Source of the DNA: Bacillota bacterium
GTDB taxonomy: Bacteria > Bacillota_E > Symbiobacteriia > JAMDAP01
Direction: 5' to 3'
Assembly: GCA_023484675.1 (NCBI GenBank)
Contig: JAMDAP010000069.1
Location: 1 to 11,037, forward strand
Length of the DNA stretch: 11,037 nucleotides
This document shows positions 4,297 through 11,037 of this stretch, in pieces. The position numbers and the translations under genes are program-made. Each line of letters begins with the position of its first letter. Positions within the stretch are counted from its first letter, which is position 1. The notes under the pieces were generated by a model. That model worked only from the letters and a program-made list of their open reading frames with translations. It did not search any database and was not told the origin of the DNA.

Positions 4297-5469
4297 CTAC
4301 TCTTCGAAGAGCTGCGGTACGGTGACGAAGCGGTAGCCATCCTTCTCCAGCTTGGTCAGCACCTCGTCCAGGACCTCCGGCACAGCCGGGTCAGTATCAT
4401 GCAGCAGCAGGACGGCGCCGTCGAAGGCGGCAGCCAATAGCCTCTGTTTCAGCTGGTCGGGGGGCAGGTTGGTTTGCCCGATGTTGCTCCACAGGACCAT
4501 CCGCTCGTCCGACTGGCGGGCGGCGTCGGCTACGGTCTCGTTGAAAGCTCCCACGGGCGGGCGGAAGAAGGCCGGCCGCCGACCGGTCACCGCCTTGATC
4601 GCCTCGGCCCCCTTGTCGATGTTCTGGCGAATGGCCGCGGCGGAGGAGCGGGTCAGGTCGACGTGCTGGTAGCCATGGTTTTCCATGGCGTGGCCGGCGG
4701 CAGTCAGCCGCTTTGCCAGGTCGCGGTTTTTGTCTAGCTTCTCACCGACCACGAAGAAGGTGGCCAGGGCCTTGTGCCTGGCCAAGACCTCCAGGACGCG
4801 CGGGGTGTTATCTGGGTCGGGTCCGTCGTCAAAAGTCAGGGCCAGCCGCCTGCTGGCCTGGTAGATAACCGGTTTGGCGGGTTTCATGTCGGCCGCGTCA
4901 GGCGGAGCTGCGGCGGGCTCGGAGGCCGGCGCCGTGCTCGGGCCTTCCGAGCCGGAGGCAGTCTTGCCGCTGGAGCCAGAGGTGGCCACGGTGGGAATGG
5001 TCAGCTTCTGGCCGATGACGATGCGGTCGGCGCTGCGGAGGTGGTTGGCCTCCATCAGGGCGTGCAGGCCTACGCCAAAGCGCTCCGCGATTAGCGACAG
5101 GGCGTCGCCGGATTTCACCGTGTAGGTCGTCGCCGAGCCCTTGCCGGAAGATTCGCCAGAGGCAGCCTTGGCCACCGCCGCCATCGTCGCCGGCCCGGCG
5201 ATGCCGTCCACCTTTAGACGGTGGTCCTTCTGGAACTCCTTGAGGGCCCTCAGCGTGGCCGGGCCGAAGTAACCTGTGACGGCACCCGTCGGATAGCCGG
5301 CGCGGCTCAAGTAGGTTTGAAGCTCTTTCACGTCATTGCCGCGGTCGCCCTGCTGCAGCGACCGTGCGGCAGCCAGGCCCACGGAAGGACCGGCCAGAGC
5401 CAACCCGCCCAGCAGCAGGCAGGCGGCCAGGGTCAGGACCAGCAGGCGGGCAGCCCGATTTGTACGCAT
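4297..5469 (-). CDS. secreted polysaccharide deacetylase (CE4/NodB fold) with PG-binding and LysM domains
   Basis: A 390-residue exported enzyme likely to remove acetyl groups from N-acetylated sugars of peptidoglycan. Order: signal sequence (basic start, hydrophobic core, ending near 35), PG_binding_1 domain (about 38-99), LysM domain (115-159, TYTVKSGDALSLIAERFGVG), Ser/Pro/Ala-rich linker, NodB domain (about 203-390). Catalytic motifs: TFDDG (212-216, with Asp214 as base and Asp215 binding metal), H265-x3-H269, RPPVG (303-307) and LLHD (355-358). Motif 4, usually with an Asp before Trp, reads LWSNIGQTN, so that Asp is missing. An in-frame ATG exists at 5487, but GGAGG (5481 to 5477) lies 7 nt before the ATG at 5469, which I choose. 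It stands downstream of a spore-related cluster; whether it acts in vegetative wall or spore cortex cannot be told. Family call certain, activity likely. Confidence 0.93.
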   Translation of the reverse strand: MRTNRAARLLVLTLAACLLLGGLALAGPSVGLAAARSLQQGDRGNDVKELQTYLSRAGYPTGAVTGYFGPATLRALKEFQKDHRLKVDGIAGPATMAAVAKAASGESSGKGSATTYTVKSGDALSLIAERFGVGLHALMEANHLRSADRIVIGQKLTIPTVATSGSSGKTASGSEGPSTAPASEPAAAPPDAADMKPAKPVIYQASRRLALTFDDGPDPDNTPRVLEVLARHKALATFFVVGEKLDKNRDLAKRLTAAGHAMENHGYQHVDLTRSSAAAIRQNIDKGAEAIKAVTGRRPAFFRPPVGAFNETVADAARQSDERMVLWSNIGQTNLPPDQLKQRLLAAAFDGAVLLLHDTDPAVPEVLDEVLTKLEKDGYRFVTVPQLFEE

Positions 5470-5476
5470 GCGGTTT

Positions 5477-5481
5477 CCTCC
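5477..5481 (-). promoter_or_regulatory. ribosome-binding site that sets the deacetylase start
   Basis: GGAGG on the minus strand, 7 nt before the ATG at 5469. It falls inside the six extra codons that a start at 5487 would add, so the shorter protein is the likely one. Confidence 0.8.
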
Positions 5482-5554
5482 AGGCATCTCATGTTAGCCC
5501 TAGGTTGTCCCTCCCAGCACCGCTTTATGTAGCGCACAAAAGACCTGCCGTGGG

Positions 5555-5959
5555 TCAGAGGTTGACGCCTACCATGCCGGTCAGGGCACCCACGGCCGCG
5601 GCCAGGAGCGCCTGGTAGAGAACGGCCCCGAAGCTGGGGCCCTGGGGAAAGACGATCAGCTGAAGGACCAGGGCCACCATGACCCAGGCCACCGCGGCCA
5701 GGGTGCCGTGGAGCCAGCCCCAGGACCGGGCCCGCAGCCCAGCCACGGTGCCGGCTATGCCATAAGCGAGCACCTGCACCACCGTCAAAGCCAGAGGCTC
5801 CCAGGTCGATCCGGCCAGCTTGGTGCCCGCCGAAGCAGATAGCACCAGGGCCCCCAGCAGCACCGTGACCAGAGCGCCGACCAATCCAGACAGTACGGCG
5901 CGCCCGCTGAAACCCATCTCGACCTCCGGCTGGCGGGTGCGCGCAGTAGGCTTGGCCAT
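5555..5959 (-). CDS. TIGR04086-family (YrzE-like) membrane protein
   Basis: A 134-residue protein with four predicted membrane helices (about 20-42, 56-75, 80-103 and 111-131) and a basic, Arg-rich N-terminus that should face the cytoplasm. Small residues (Gly, Ala) dominate the helices. Length, helix count and the GFSGRAVLSGLVGALVT opening fit the TIGR04086/YrzE group of Firmicutes, whose function is unknown. The ATG at 5959 has a GGAGGGG-type site about 7 nt upstream. It stands alone, separated from pssA by a terminator and from the deacetylase gene by 85 bp. I see no yajC beside it, the neighbour I recall for this family. The assignment rests on topology more than on exact motifs. Confidence 0.6.
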   Translation of the reverse strand: MAKPTARTRQPEVEMGFSGRAVLSGLVGALVTVLLGALVLSASAGTKLAGSTWEPLALTVVQVLAYGIAGTVAGLRARSWGWLHGTLAAVAWVMVALVLQLIVFPQGPSFGAVLYQALLAAAVGALTGMVGVNL

Positions 5960-6034
5960 GGTTGTTCCCCTCCCCCTGCTCTCCCTGGGACATGGCTATG
6001 CGGCTTGGCCTGTCCCTATGCGTCCGGGTTGGGC

Positions 6035-6061
6035 AGAACAAAACCCGGGGTGGGCCCCGGG
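6035..6061 (-). terminator. strong rho-independent terminator after pssA
   Basis: On the minus strand, CCCGGGG (6061 to 6055) pairs with CCCCGGG (6050 to 6044) around a 4-nt loop and runs directly into TTTTGTTCT. It lies 63 nt past the pssA stop and ends the dinG-surE-psd-pssA unit. Confidence 0.85.
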
Positions 6062-6123
6062 CGGAGGGAAGGCTATGAGGGCGGGGTGCCGGCCGCGCTG
6101 CACCGGCGTGCTTGGATGGGGGC

Positions 6124-6894
6124 CTAGTCGCGCAGGCGCGGGTTCAGGTAGCGCAGACGCGGCGTGATGTTTCGTTCCCAGGTGCGCACCAGCATCAGGT
6201 AAGGGCCGGAGAAGGCGTAAAGAAGGAGCGGCAGGACGATCACCGTGCGCAGGTCGGTCCTCAGAACCAGGGCCGTGGCCAGGGCCGGCAGCAGGTAGGG
6301 CAGGAGCCGCGGCCTCCTCTTCTTGACCTTCTTGAAGTCAGGGTAGGGGATCGTGCTGATCATCAGGTAGCTGACCAGCAGCATGACCACCGGCAGAGCC
6401 ATGGTGTCCAGGCGCTGTCCGTAGAGCATCAGGGCGGCTATCAGGCCGCCGCCGGCGGTGATGGGCAGACCCGTGAAGTGACCGGAGACGCGCAGGATGT
6501 TGAACCGTGCCAGACGCAAGGCGCCGCTGACGGCGAACAGGGCGGTGACCGCCAGGCCGTAGGTGCCCAGGCTCTGCAGCTCCAACTCGTACATCATCAC
6601 CGCCGGGGCCACGCCGAAGGAGACCATATCGGCCAGGGAGTCGAGCTGGCGGCCGAATTCGCCCTCCGCCCGCAGCAGGCGCGCCACGCGGCCGTCAAAG
6701 CCGTCGAAAAGCATGGCCAGCACGATCATCCAGGCCGCCGCCGCGGATTGGCCCTTGATCACGTAGAGGAGTGCCAGCACCCCCGAGGTCAGGTTGCCCA
6801 CCGTGAACAGGTGGGGCAGGATGTTCAGGCTCGTCCTCCCCCGCTGCCGAAGCACCTTCATGGTCTCTACGCCACGGTTCACTTTGAGCTTCAT
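6124..6894 (-). CDS. pssA: CDP-diacylglycerol--serine O-phosphatidyltransferase
   Basis: A 256-residue membrane enzyme that makes phosphatidylserine from CDP-diacylglycerol and L-serine. The CDP-alcohol phosphatidyltransferase signature is complete: Asp67-Gly68-x2-Ala71-Arg72-x8-Gly81-x3-Asp85-x3-Asp89, with the Asp residues binding metal. Hydrophobic stretches, including LPHLFTVGNLTSG...LALLYVI (26-46) and later helices around 135-165 and 195-245, fit the usual multi-helix topology. The basic C-terminus (RTWERNITPRLRYLNPRLRD) is cytoplasmic-like. A longer frame opens at 7053, but GGAAGGA (6908 to 6902) lies 7 nt before the ATG at 6894. This ATG overlaps the psd stop as ATGA, implying translational coupling. 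With psd directly upstream, the product is passed on to phosphatidylethanolamine. Confidence 0.95.
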   Translation of the reverse strand: MKLKVNRGVETMKVLRQRGRTSLNILPHLFTVGNLTSGVLALLYVIKGQSAAAAWMIVLAMLFDGFDGRVARLLRAEGEFGRQLDSLADMVSFGVAPAVMMYELELQSLGTYGLAVTALFAVSGALRLARFNILRVSGHFTGLPITAGGGLIAALMLYGQRLDTMALPVVMLLVSYLMISTIPYPDFKKVKKRRPRLLPYLLPALATALVLRTDLRTVIVLPLLLYAFSGPYLMLVRTWERNITPRLRYLNPRLRD

Positions 6895-7526
6895 GAAGGC
6901 ATCCTTCCGATGACCGTCAGGCCGGCGCGCACCGTCTGTCCAGGGACGGCGGTGACCTCCACGCCCGGCGGCAGGTAGACCTGGGTACAGGATCCGAACC
7001 TGATCAGCCCGAAGCGCTCCCCGGCCGCCAGCTGGTCGCCGGGCTTTGGCCACCAGACGATGCGCCGGGCCACCAGGCCGGCGATCTGCACCACCAGGAC
7101 CTTGTGCCCGTCCTCGGTCTCCAGGCCCAGATAGTTACGCTCATTGATTTCACTGGCCTTTTCAGCGTACGCCACAAGGTACTTGCCGGGAACGTACTCC
7201 TGGTACGCCACCCGCCCTGCCAGCGGAGCACGGTTGATGTGCACGTTGAAGAGGCTGAGGAAGATGGTGATCACCGTGGCCTCGCCCTTGAGGAAGCGGG
7301 GCTCATAGACCCGGGTCACGCTCATCACCCGGCCGTCCGCCGGGGCGACGGCGACCTGCCCCGGCGGCACGGCCCGCTCCGGGTCGCGAAAGAAGAAGGC
7401 GACAAAGCCGAGCAGCAGCAACGCCAGAACGCCAAGCCAGGGGCTCAGCCAGAACCCGAGCAGGCTGAGGACAGCCAGCGCCAAGAGATAGGGAAAGCCC
7501 TCTCGGGCGATCGGCCAACGCCGCAC
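6891..7526 (-). CDS. psd: phosphatidylserine decarboxylase proenzyme, short (archaeal-type) form
   Basis: A 211-residue proenzyme that converts phosphatidylserine to phosphatidylethanolamine. Two close hydrophobic segments (about 12-29 and 30-47) anchor it in the membrane. The catalytic part shows APADGRV (Asp64), FNVHINRAP (His96) and RFGSCTQVYLP (176-186). Self-cleavage is expected between Gly178 and Ser179, turning Ser179 into the pyruvoyl group of the small alpha chain. The serine motif is FGS instead of the LGST of the long bacterial form, as in the short psd type. The start is GTG at 7526, with AGGAG (7540 to 7536) 9 nt ahead. It lies 91 nt after surE and overlaps pssA by 4 nt. Confidence 0.95.
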   Translation of the reverse strand: MRRWPIAREGFPYLLALAVLSLLGFWLSPWLGVLALLLLGFVAFFFRDPERAVPPGQVAVAPADGRVMSVTRVYEPRFLKGEATVITIFLSLFNVHINRAPLAGRVAYQEYVPGKYLVAYAEKASEINERNYLGLETEDGHKVLVVQIAGLVARRIVWWPKPGDQLAAGERFGLIRFGSCTQVYLPPGVEVTAVPGQTVRAGLTVIGRMPS

Positions 7527-7543
7527 GTGCCTTCGCTCCTAAC

Positions 7544-7568
7544 GAGCCGGGTTGGACGGCGCCGGCTC
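7544..7568 (-). repeat. 7-bp hairpin just before the psd ribosome site
   Basis: GAGCCGG and CCGGCTC form a perfect 7-bp stem with an 11-nt loop. On the minus strand it ends 3 nt before the psd AGGAG. No T-run follows, so it is more likely a stabiliser or translation-modulating structure than a terminator. Confidence 0.55.
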
Positions 7569-7605
7569 TCGCTCTCATCCGGCCGGCCCGCCTTGATTCA
7601 TCGTA

Positions 7606-7621
7606 CTTCGACAGGGCTCAG
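7606..7621. repeat. possible copy of a CTTCGACA-GCTCAG dispersed repeat
   Basis: CTTCGACAGGGCTCAG closely resembles a short repeat (CTTCGACARGCTCAG-like) that I recall from intergenic regions of many genomes, with one extra G. It spans the surE stop codon (7618-7620). Only one copy is seen in this window, so the call is from memory. Confidence 0.3.
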
Positions 7622-8406
7622 CGCTTTCCTCCCGTAACGAAGGCGCCGAGACCCCAGCCCTCCACCTCCGGAATGAAGGCATGGTGGGTCAGGTCAAGTT
7701 GGATGGGCGTGACGGAAATGAGGTTCTGCTGCACCGCGTACACGTCCGAGTCGGGGTCGTTGTGCAGCTCCGCCAGGTCCCCGGTCAGCCAGTAGTAGAC
7801 GCGCCCGCGCGGATCGACGCGCCGGTCGAACTGGTTGGTGTAGAGGCGAACCCCCAGCTTGGTCATGGCCACCCCGGCCAGGTGCTTGCGCTCCACGGCG
7901 GGGACGTTGACGTTCAGGAGGCTCCTGGGCGGCAGGCCGCGCTCCAGCACCTTGGGGGCGAGGAAGCGCATGAAGGCCGCGGCTGCGGAATAGTCCGGGT
8001 TCTTCCAGTCGGCCAGGGAAATGGCGATGGCCGGGACATCGGAGAAAGTGGCCTCGATGGCCGCCGACACGGTGCCGGAGTAGAACACGTCGGTGCCCAG
8101 GTTGGCGCCGCGATTGATGCCGGAGATGACGAGGTCCGGCCTGGCCGGCATGAGCGAGTCCAGGGCCAGCTTGACGCAGTCGGCGGGGGTGCCGCTGATG
8201 CGCCAGACCACCCCCGTGACGCCGGGCAGCTCCACCTCGTCCACGTGCAGGGGCCTGTAGACGGTGATGGCGTGGCCGCTGGCGCTGCGTTCCCGGTCGG
8301 GGGCGGCCACGTACAGCTCTGCCCCGGGGATCTCCGACATTGCCTGCGCCAGGCTGAGGATGCCCTCGGCGTGGACGCCGTCGTCGTTGCTCAAAAGAAT
8401 ACGCAA
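7618..8406 (-). CDS. surE: 5'/3'-nucleotidase SurE
   Basis: A 262-residue metal-dependent phosphatase acting on nucleoside monophosphates (and, in some members, short polyphosphate); cytoplasmic. Family motifs are in place: MRILLSNDDG with metal ligands Asp8 and Asp9, APDRERSASGHAIT with Ser41, TPADCVKLALD (73-83), and SGINRGANLG with Asn98, followed by YSGTVSAAIEA. The frame continues upstream to 8823, but that part is the antisense shadow of dinG. The start is TTG at 8406, with AGGAGG (8419 to 8414) 7 nt ahead, in the 14-nt gap after dinG. This spacing suggests one message with dinG and perhaps coupled translation. The C-terminus (GWGLGAFVTGGKR) is complete. Confidence 0.96.
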   Translation of the reverse strand: MRILLSNDDGVHAEGILSLAQAMSEIPGAELYVAAPDRERSASGHAITVYRPLHVDEVELPGVTGVVWRISGTPADCVKLALDSLMPARPDLVISGINRGANLGTDVFYSGTVSAAIEATFSDVPAIAISLADWKNPDYSAAAAFMRFLAPKVLERGLPPRSLLNVNVPAVERKHLAGVAMTKLGVRLYTNQFDRRVDPRGRVYYWLTGDLAELHNDPDSDVYAVQQNLISVTPIQLDLTHHAFIPEVEGWGLGAFVTGGKR

Positions 8407-8413
8407 TGTCCTT

Positions 8414-8419
8414 CCTCCT
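8414..8419 (-). promoter_or_regulatory. ribosome-binding site for the TTG start of surE
   Basis: AGGAGG on the minus strand, 7 nt before TTG 8406 and inside the short gap after the dinG stop (8421). It decides the start, since no ATG is available. Confidence 0.85.
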
Positions 8420-8420
8420 C

Positions 8421-11037
8421 CTATCCGGCGTTGGCCCGCCCTTGGGCGTCTGCCCGACCGGCCCGGCTCTCGTCCAGGAACTGCCTGACGTTCTCCACTA
8501 CGGACTCCAGCGGCCCGCGGAGCAGGGCGGGGCCGGGCAGGGACTGCAGGAAGCGGGAGGCGTAGCGGGCCTGGCCGGCCCCCAGGCGGCCGTCGAAGAC
8601 CACCACCACGCCGCGGTCCTGGCCCGATCGCACCAGCCGTCCAAAGCCCTGCCTGAAGCGCATCACCGCCTGGGGCAAGGAGAGGTGCTCGAAGGACGAC
8701 AGGCCGCGCCGCTCCAGGTCCTCCAGCCGGGCCTCGGTGACGGGCTCGCCGGGCGGGGCGAAGGGCAGGCGCACCATCACCACGCAGGACAGGGCCTCTC
8801 CCGGCACGTCCACGCCTTCCCAAAAACTTGAGGCGCCGAACAGCACGCTGTGGGGGTTAGCCAGAAAGGCCTCCAATATGTGGCTGCGACTGCCATCGAT
8901 GCCCTGGCCCAGCAGCGTGACGCCCTCCTCCTCCAGGAGGGGGCGCAGCCGGTCGTAGACCTGACGCAGCATGCGATGAGAGGTAAAAAGCACCAGGGTC
9001 TGCCCCTGGGTGGCGCGGAGAAGCTGCAGCAGGCCGGCCTCTACGGCGCCGGCCCAGATCGCCTCGCCGTCCCTGGGCGTGGGCAGTCCCTGGGGAATGC
9101 AGAGCAGAACCTGCCGGTCGTAGCGGAAGGGCGACGGCACGGCGAGCTGGCCGGCCTTATCCGGCTGGCAACCGTCCAGGCCCAGGCGCTCCCGCAGGTG
9201 TTCGAAGCGGCCGGCCACGGTCAGGGTGGCCGAGGTCAGGACCACCGTGGACAAGGGTTCGAAGAGCTTTTCCCGCAGCAGTTCGCCCACCTGGATGGGA
9301 GCCGCCCGCAGCACCGCGCTGCGCGACAGCTCCAGCCAGTGGACGTAACCCTCGCCCTGGGCGCAGAGAATGAAGTCCAGATCGGTGGCATACTGGTAGC
9401 TTGCCGCCGCGTACTGATCCAATTCCAGCAAGAGGCTGTCCAGGAGGCCGGTGGGGACCGGGCTGTCGGTCAGCCGCGCCCCCAGGTCGCCGAGGATGCG
9501 GCCGAGGCCGCGCAGGCGAGCTGCCAGGTTGGCCCGGGCGCTGTCCACCGGACGGTACTCGGCGAGTTCCCGCACCTCATCCCTGAGGCGCATGGTTCGG
9601 CTGCCCCCGTCGTCGTCACGCTTTCCTAGCCGGTCCCCCAGGGCGGTCAAGGCGTCGAAGACGTCCTCCGCCGCCGACAGCGCCTCCTTGGCCTGATCGC
9701 CAGCCTGGTTCAGCATCTCCCGCACCTCAGCCCCGTCGCTGCCGTCCAGGCGCAAGGACTTCTTCATCTGGGCCAGGAAGCCCGGCCTGCCGCGGCGACC
9801 GCCGCGCCGGCCGGAGGCGGCCAGCCCGCCCAGGTGACGCAGCAGGGCGCCCTGGGACACCTCCAGGCCCCACTGCTTGGTGGCCGTGTCCTCCAGGTGG
9901 TGGGCCTCGTCCAGGATCAGCCGGCTGTACTTGGGCAGGAGCTGGCGGCCCATCCCCAGGTCGGCCAGCACCAGGGAGTGGTTGGCGACGAGGATGTCCG
10001 CCTCCTCCGCCTCCCGCCGGTTGCGATAGTAGTAGCAGTGGCGAGCGTGGAAGGGGCACTTGGGGCCAAGGCAGGTCTCGGTTTCGCTGGCCACCCGCGA
10101 CCAGTGCTCTTCTTCCTCGCCGAAAAGGCCCAACTCCGCCCGGTCGCCCGTCTGCGTCTCCTGCACCCAGGTGACCAGCCGGGCCTGGAACAGGAGCTCT
10201 TCCACAGGCAGGGAGCCCGCCTCATGCTCAACGATCTCACGGTGCTTGCGCAGGCAGAGGTAGTTGCTTCGGCCTTTCACCAGGGCGGCGCGGAAGGGCG
10301 TGCCCAGCACCTCGCGCAGGAGGGGCAGATCTTTTTTCCATAGCTGCTCCTGCAGGTTGATGGTATGCGTGGCCACCGCCACCCGCTCGCCCCGGGCCCG
10401 GGCCCACAGGACGGTAGGCAGCAGGTAGGCCAGAGATTTCCCCGTGCCGGTCCCGGCCTCCACCAGCAGGTGACGGTCCTCCAGCAGGGCCTCACCCACC
10501 GCTTCGGCCATGGCGATCTGCCCCGGCCGGTGCTCATAGCGCGCGAAGTCCTGGGCCAGCGGGCCTTCCGGCCCCAGCAGGTGAGCCGTCCGGGCAGGGT
10601 CGAACTCCGGCCTTTCCTCCTCGTCTGCCTCGGCGCCGTCGTCGTCAGCCGGCGGCAGGGGCACCGGGCTGCGTGAACCCAGGGCCCGGTCGGGAAAGTT
10701 AGAAGCCACGCGGGCCAGGGCGGCGCTGAAGACCTGCCGGCTTTCCCAGTTGGCAGCGGCCAGCAGCCGGTCCAGTTCCATCAGCACGGACAGGTTCAGC
10801 TGCTCCGCCGTGGTCTGCAGCCGCAGCAGCAAGTGACCGCAGGCCCTGGCATCGGCCAGGGCCCGGTGGGCTTGCGACCGGGGCAGGGTCAGCAAGGCCG
10901 TCAGCTGGCTCAGGCGGTGGCTGCGGGCCAGGGGCATTAGCAGCCGCGCCAGGCCCAGCGTGTCCACCACGCTGCCGCGCGGCGCCAAGCCGCGGGGAGC
11001 CATGGCGGTCCTCAGGAAAGCCAGGTCAAAGGAGGCG
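8421..11037 (-). CDS. dinG: DinG-type helicase with N-terminal DEDDh exonuclease domain (5' end beyond window)
   Basis: At least 871 residues are visible; the true start lies past the right edge. The Met at 11003 is internal: the frame continues upstream as ASFDLAFLRTAM, the second exonuclease motif. Numbered from that Met, the exonuclease ends with His46-x4-Asp51 (HRALAD). An acidic linker follows (about 119-131, DDDGAEADEEE), then the superfamily 2 helicase: Walker A AGTGTGKS (183-190), DEAH (365-368) and QGFGRLVRSG near the end. Cys250, Cys311, Cys316 and Cys323 are spaced as in the iron-sulfur cluster of XPD/DinG helicases. Such enzymes unwind forked or R-loop DNA 5' to 3' in repair; the exonuclease fusion is typical of Firmicutes. 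surE follows after 14 nt. Confidence 0.95.
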   Translation of the reverse strand, partial: ASFDLAFLRTAMAPRGLAPRGSVVDTLGLARLLMPLARSHRLSQLTALLTLPRSQAHRALADARACGHLLLRLQTTAEQLNLSVLMELDRLLAAANWESRQVFSAALARVASNFPDRALGSRSPVPLPPADDDGAEADEEERPEFDPARTAHLLGPEGPLAQDFARYEHRPGQIAMAEAVGEALLEDRHLLVEAGTGTGKSLAYLLPTVLWARARGERVAVATHTINLQEQLWKKDLPLLREVLGTPFRAALVKGRSNYLCLRKHREIVEHEAGSLPVEELLFQARLVTWVQETQTGDRAELGLFGEEEEHWSRVASETETCLGPKCPFHARHCYYYRNRREAEEADILVANHSLVLADLGMGRQLLPKYSRLILDEAHHLEDTATKQWGLEVSQGALLRHLGGLAASGRRGGRRGRPGFLAQMKKSLRLDGSDGAEVREMLNQAGDQAKEALSAAEDVFDALTALGDRLGKRDDDGGSRTMRLRDEVRELAEYRPVDSARANLAARLRGLGRILGDLGARLTDSPVPTGLLDSLLLELDQYAAASYQYATDLDFILCAQGEGYVHWLELSRSAVLRAAPIQVGELLREKLFEPLSTVVLTSATLTVAGRFEHLRERLGLDGCQPDKAGQLAVPSPFRYDRQVLLCIPQGLPTPRDGEAIWAGAVEAGLLQLLRATQGQTLVLFTSHRMLRQVYDRLRPLLEEEGVTLLGQGIDGSRSHILEAFLANPHSVLFGASSFWEGVDVPGEALSCVVMVRLPFAPPGEPVTEARLEDLERRGLSSFEHLSLPQAVMRFRQGFGRLVRSGQDRGVVVVFDGRLGAGQARYASRFLQSLPGPALLRGPLESVVENVRQFLDESRAGRADAQGRANAG

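Noticed and set aside
4672..4689. Inverted repeat GCCATGG-TTTT-CCATGGC inside the deacetylase gene
   Set aside because: It encodes the conserved motif 2 region (AMENHGYQH), so protein constraint explains it.
6112..6978. Long plus-strand frame opposite pssA (288 codons)
   Set aside because: Gln/His/Arg-rich translation typical of an antisense frame; pssA motifs are unambiguous on the other strand.
6895..7053. Upstream extension of pssA to 7053
   Set aside because: It would overlap psd coding sequence; the ATG at 6894 has its own ribosome site and normal family length.
7681..8565. Long plus-strand frame opposite surE and the dinG end
   Set aside because: Antisense shadow without family motifs or a start signal.
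8407..8823. Upstream extension of surE to 8823
   Set aside because: The added part is Arg/Pro/Gly-rich and overlaps dinG in another frame; the TTG at 8406 has an ideal ribosome site.
10391..10402. CCCGGGCCCGGG palindrome in dinG
   Set aside because: Repeated Ala-Arg codons in a very GC-rich gene produce it by chance.
11001..11003. ATG at 11003 as the dinG start
   Set aside because: The frame continues to the window edge with ASFDLAFLRTA, part of the exonuclease domain, so the gene is cut by the window.
1..11037. CRISPR arrays, tRNA or rRNA genes, insertion sequences
   Set aside because: No spaced repeat arrays, no cloverleaf or rRNA-like segments, and no transposase or integrase motifs were seen on either strand.

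Overview
The window looks like chromosome from a high-GC, endospore-forming Firmicute (Clostridia-like). The evidence is an alpha/beta-type small acid-soluble spore protein gene, a DinG helicase fused to a DEDDh exonuclease, a TIGR04086-type membrane protein, a secreted LysM/peptidoglycan-binding polysaccharide deacetylase, and AGGAGG ribosome sites with frequent GTG and TTG starts. The genus cannot be fixed from the sequence. All genes I call lie on the minus strand except the spore protein and one tentative small ORF.

Left part (1-3118). The start of an ArsR/CadC-type metal-sensing repressor runs off the left edge; its promoter and a cadO-like palindrome lie just upstream. Next is a GNAT-type acetyltransferase. 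It is followed by a 407-codon reading frame that joins scraps of an ECF sigma factor (start of region 2 and region 4.1) to an anti-sigma-like single-pass membrane protein with a large outer domain. It contains a perfect 12-bp inverted repeat. A 364-base stretch upstream holds terminators and a possible 44-residue plus-strand protein.

Middle (3119-5959). A two-gene minus-strand operon encodes an unrecognised helical protein, whose start codon is unclear, and a YpmA/DUF4264-like protein. It faces away from the spore protein gene, which has a candidate sigma-G promoter and its own hairpin terminator. The deacetylase and the four-helix TIGR04086-like protein follow.

Right part (6035-11037). Four tightly packed minus-strand genes are read in the order dinG (5' end beyond the window), surE, psd, pssA, and end at a strong terminator. 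dinG and surE are 14 nt apart, and psd and pssA overlap by ATGA. Psd and PssA together convert CDP-diacylglycerol plus serine to phosphatidylethanolamine. DinG acts in DNA repair and SurE in nucleotide salvage.

Most of the window is ordinary core genome. The least ordinary parts are the sigma/anti-sigma fusion with its inverted repeats, the short plus-strand ORF, the cad-type regulator with three of the four usual metal cysteines, and the start-ambiguous unknown gene.
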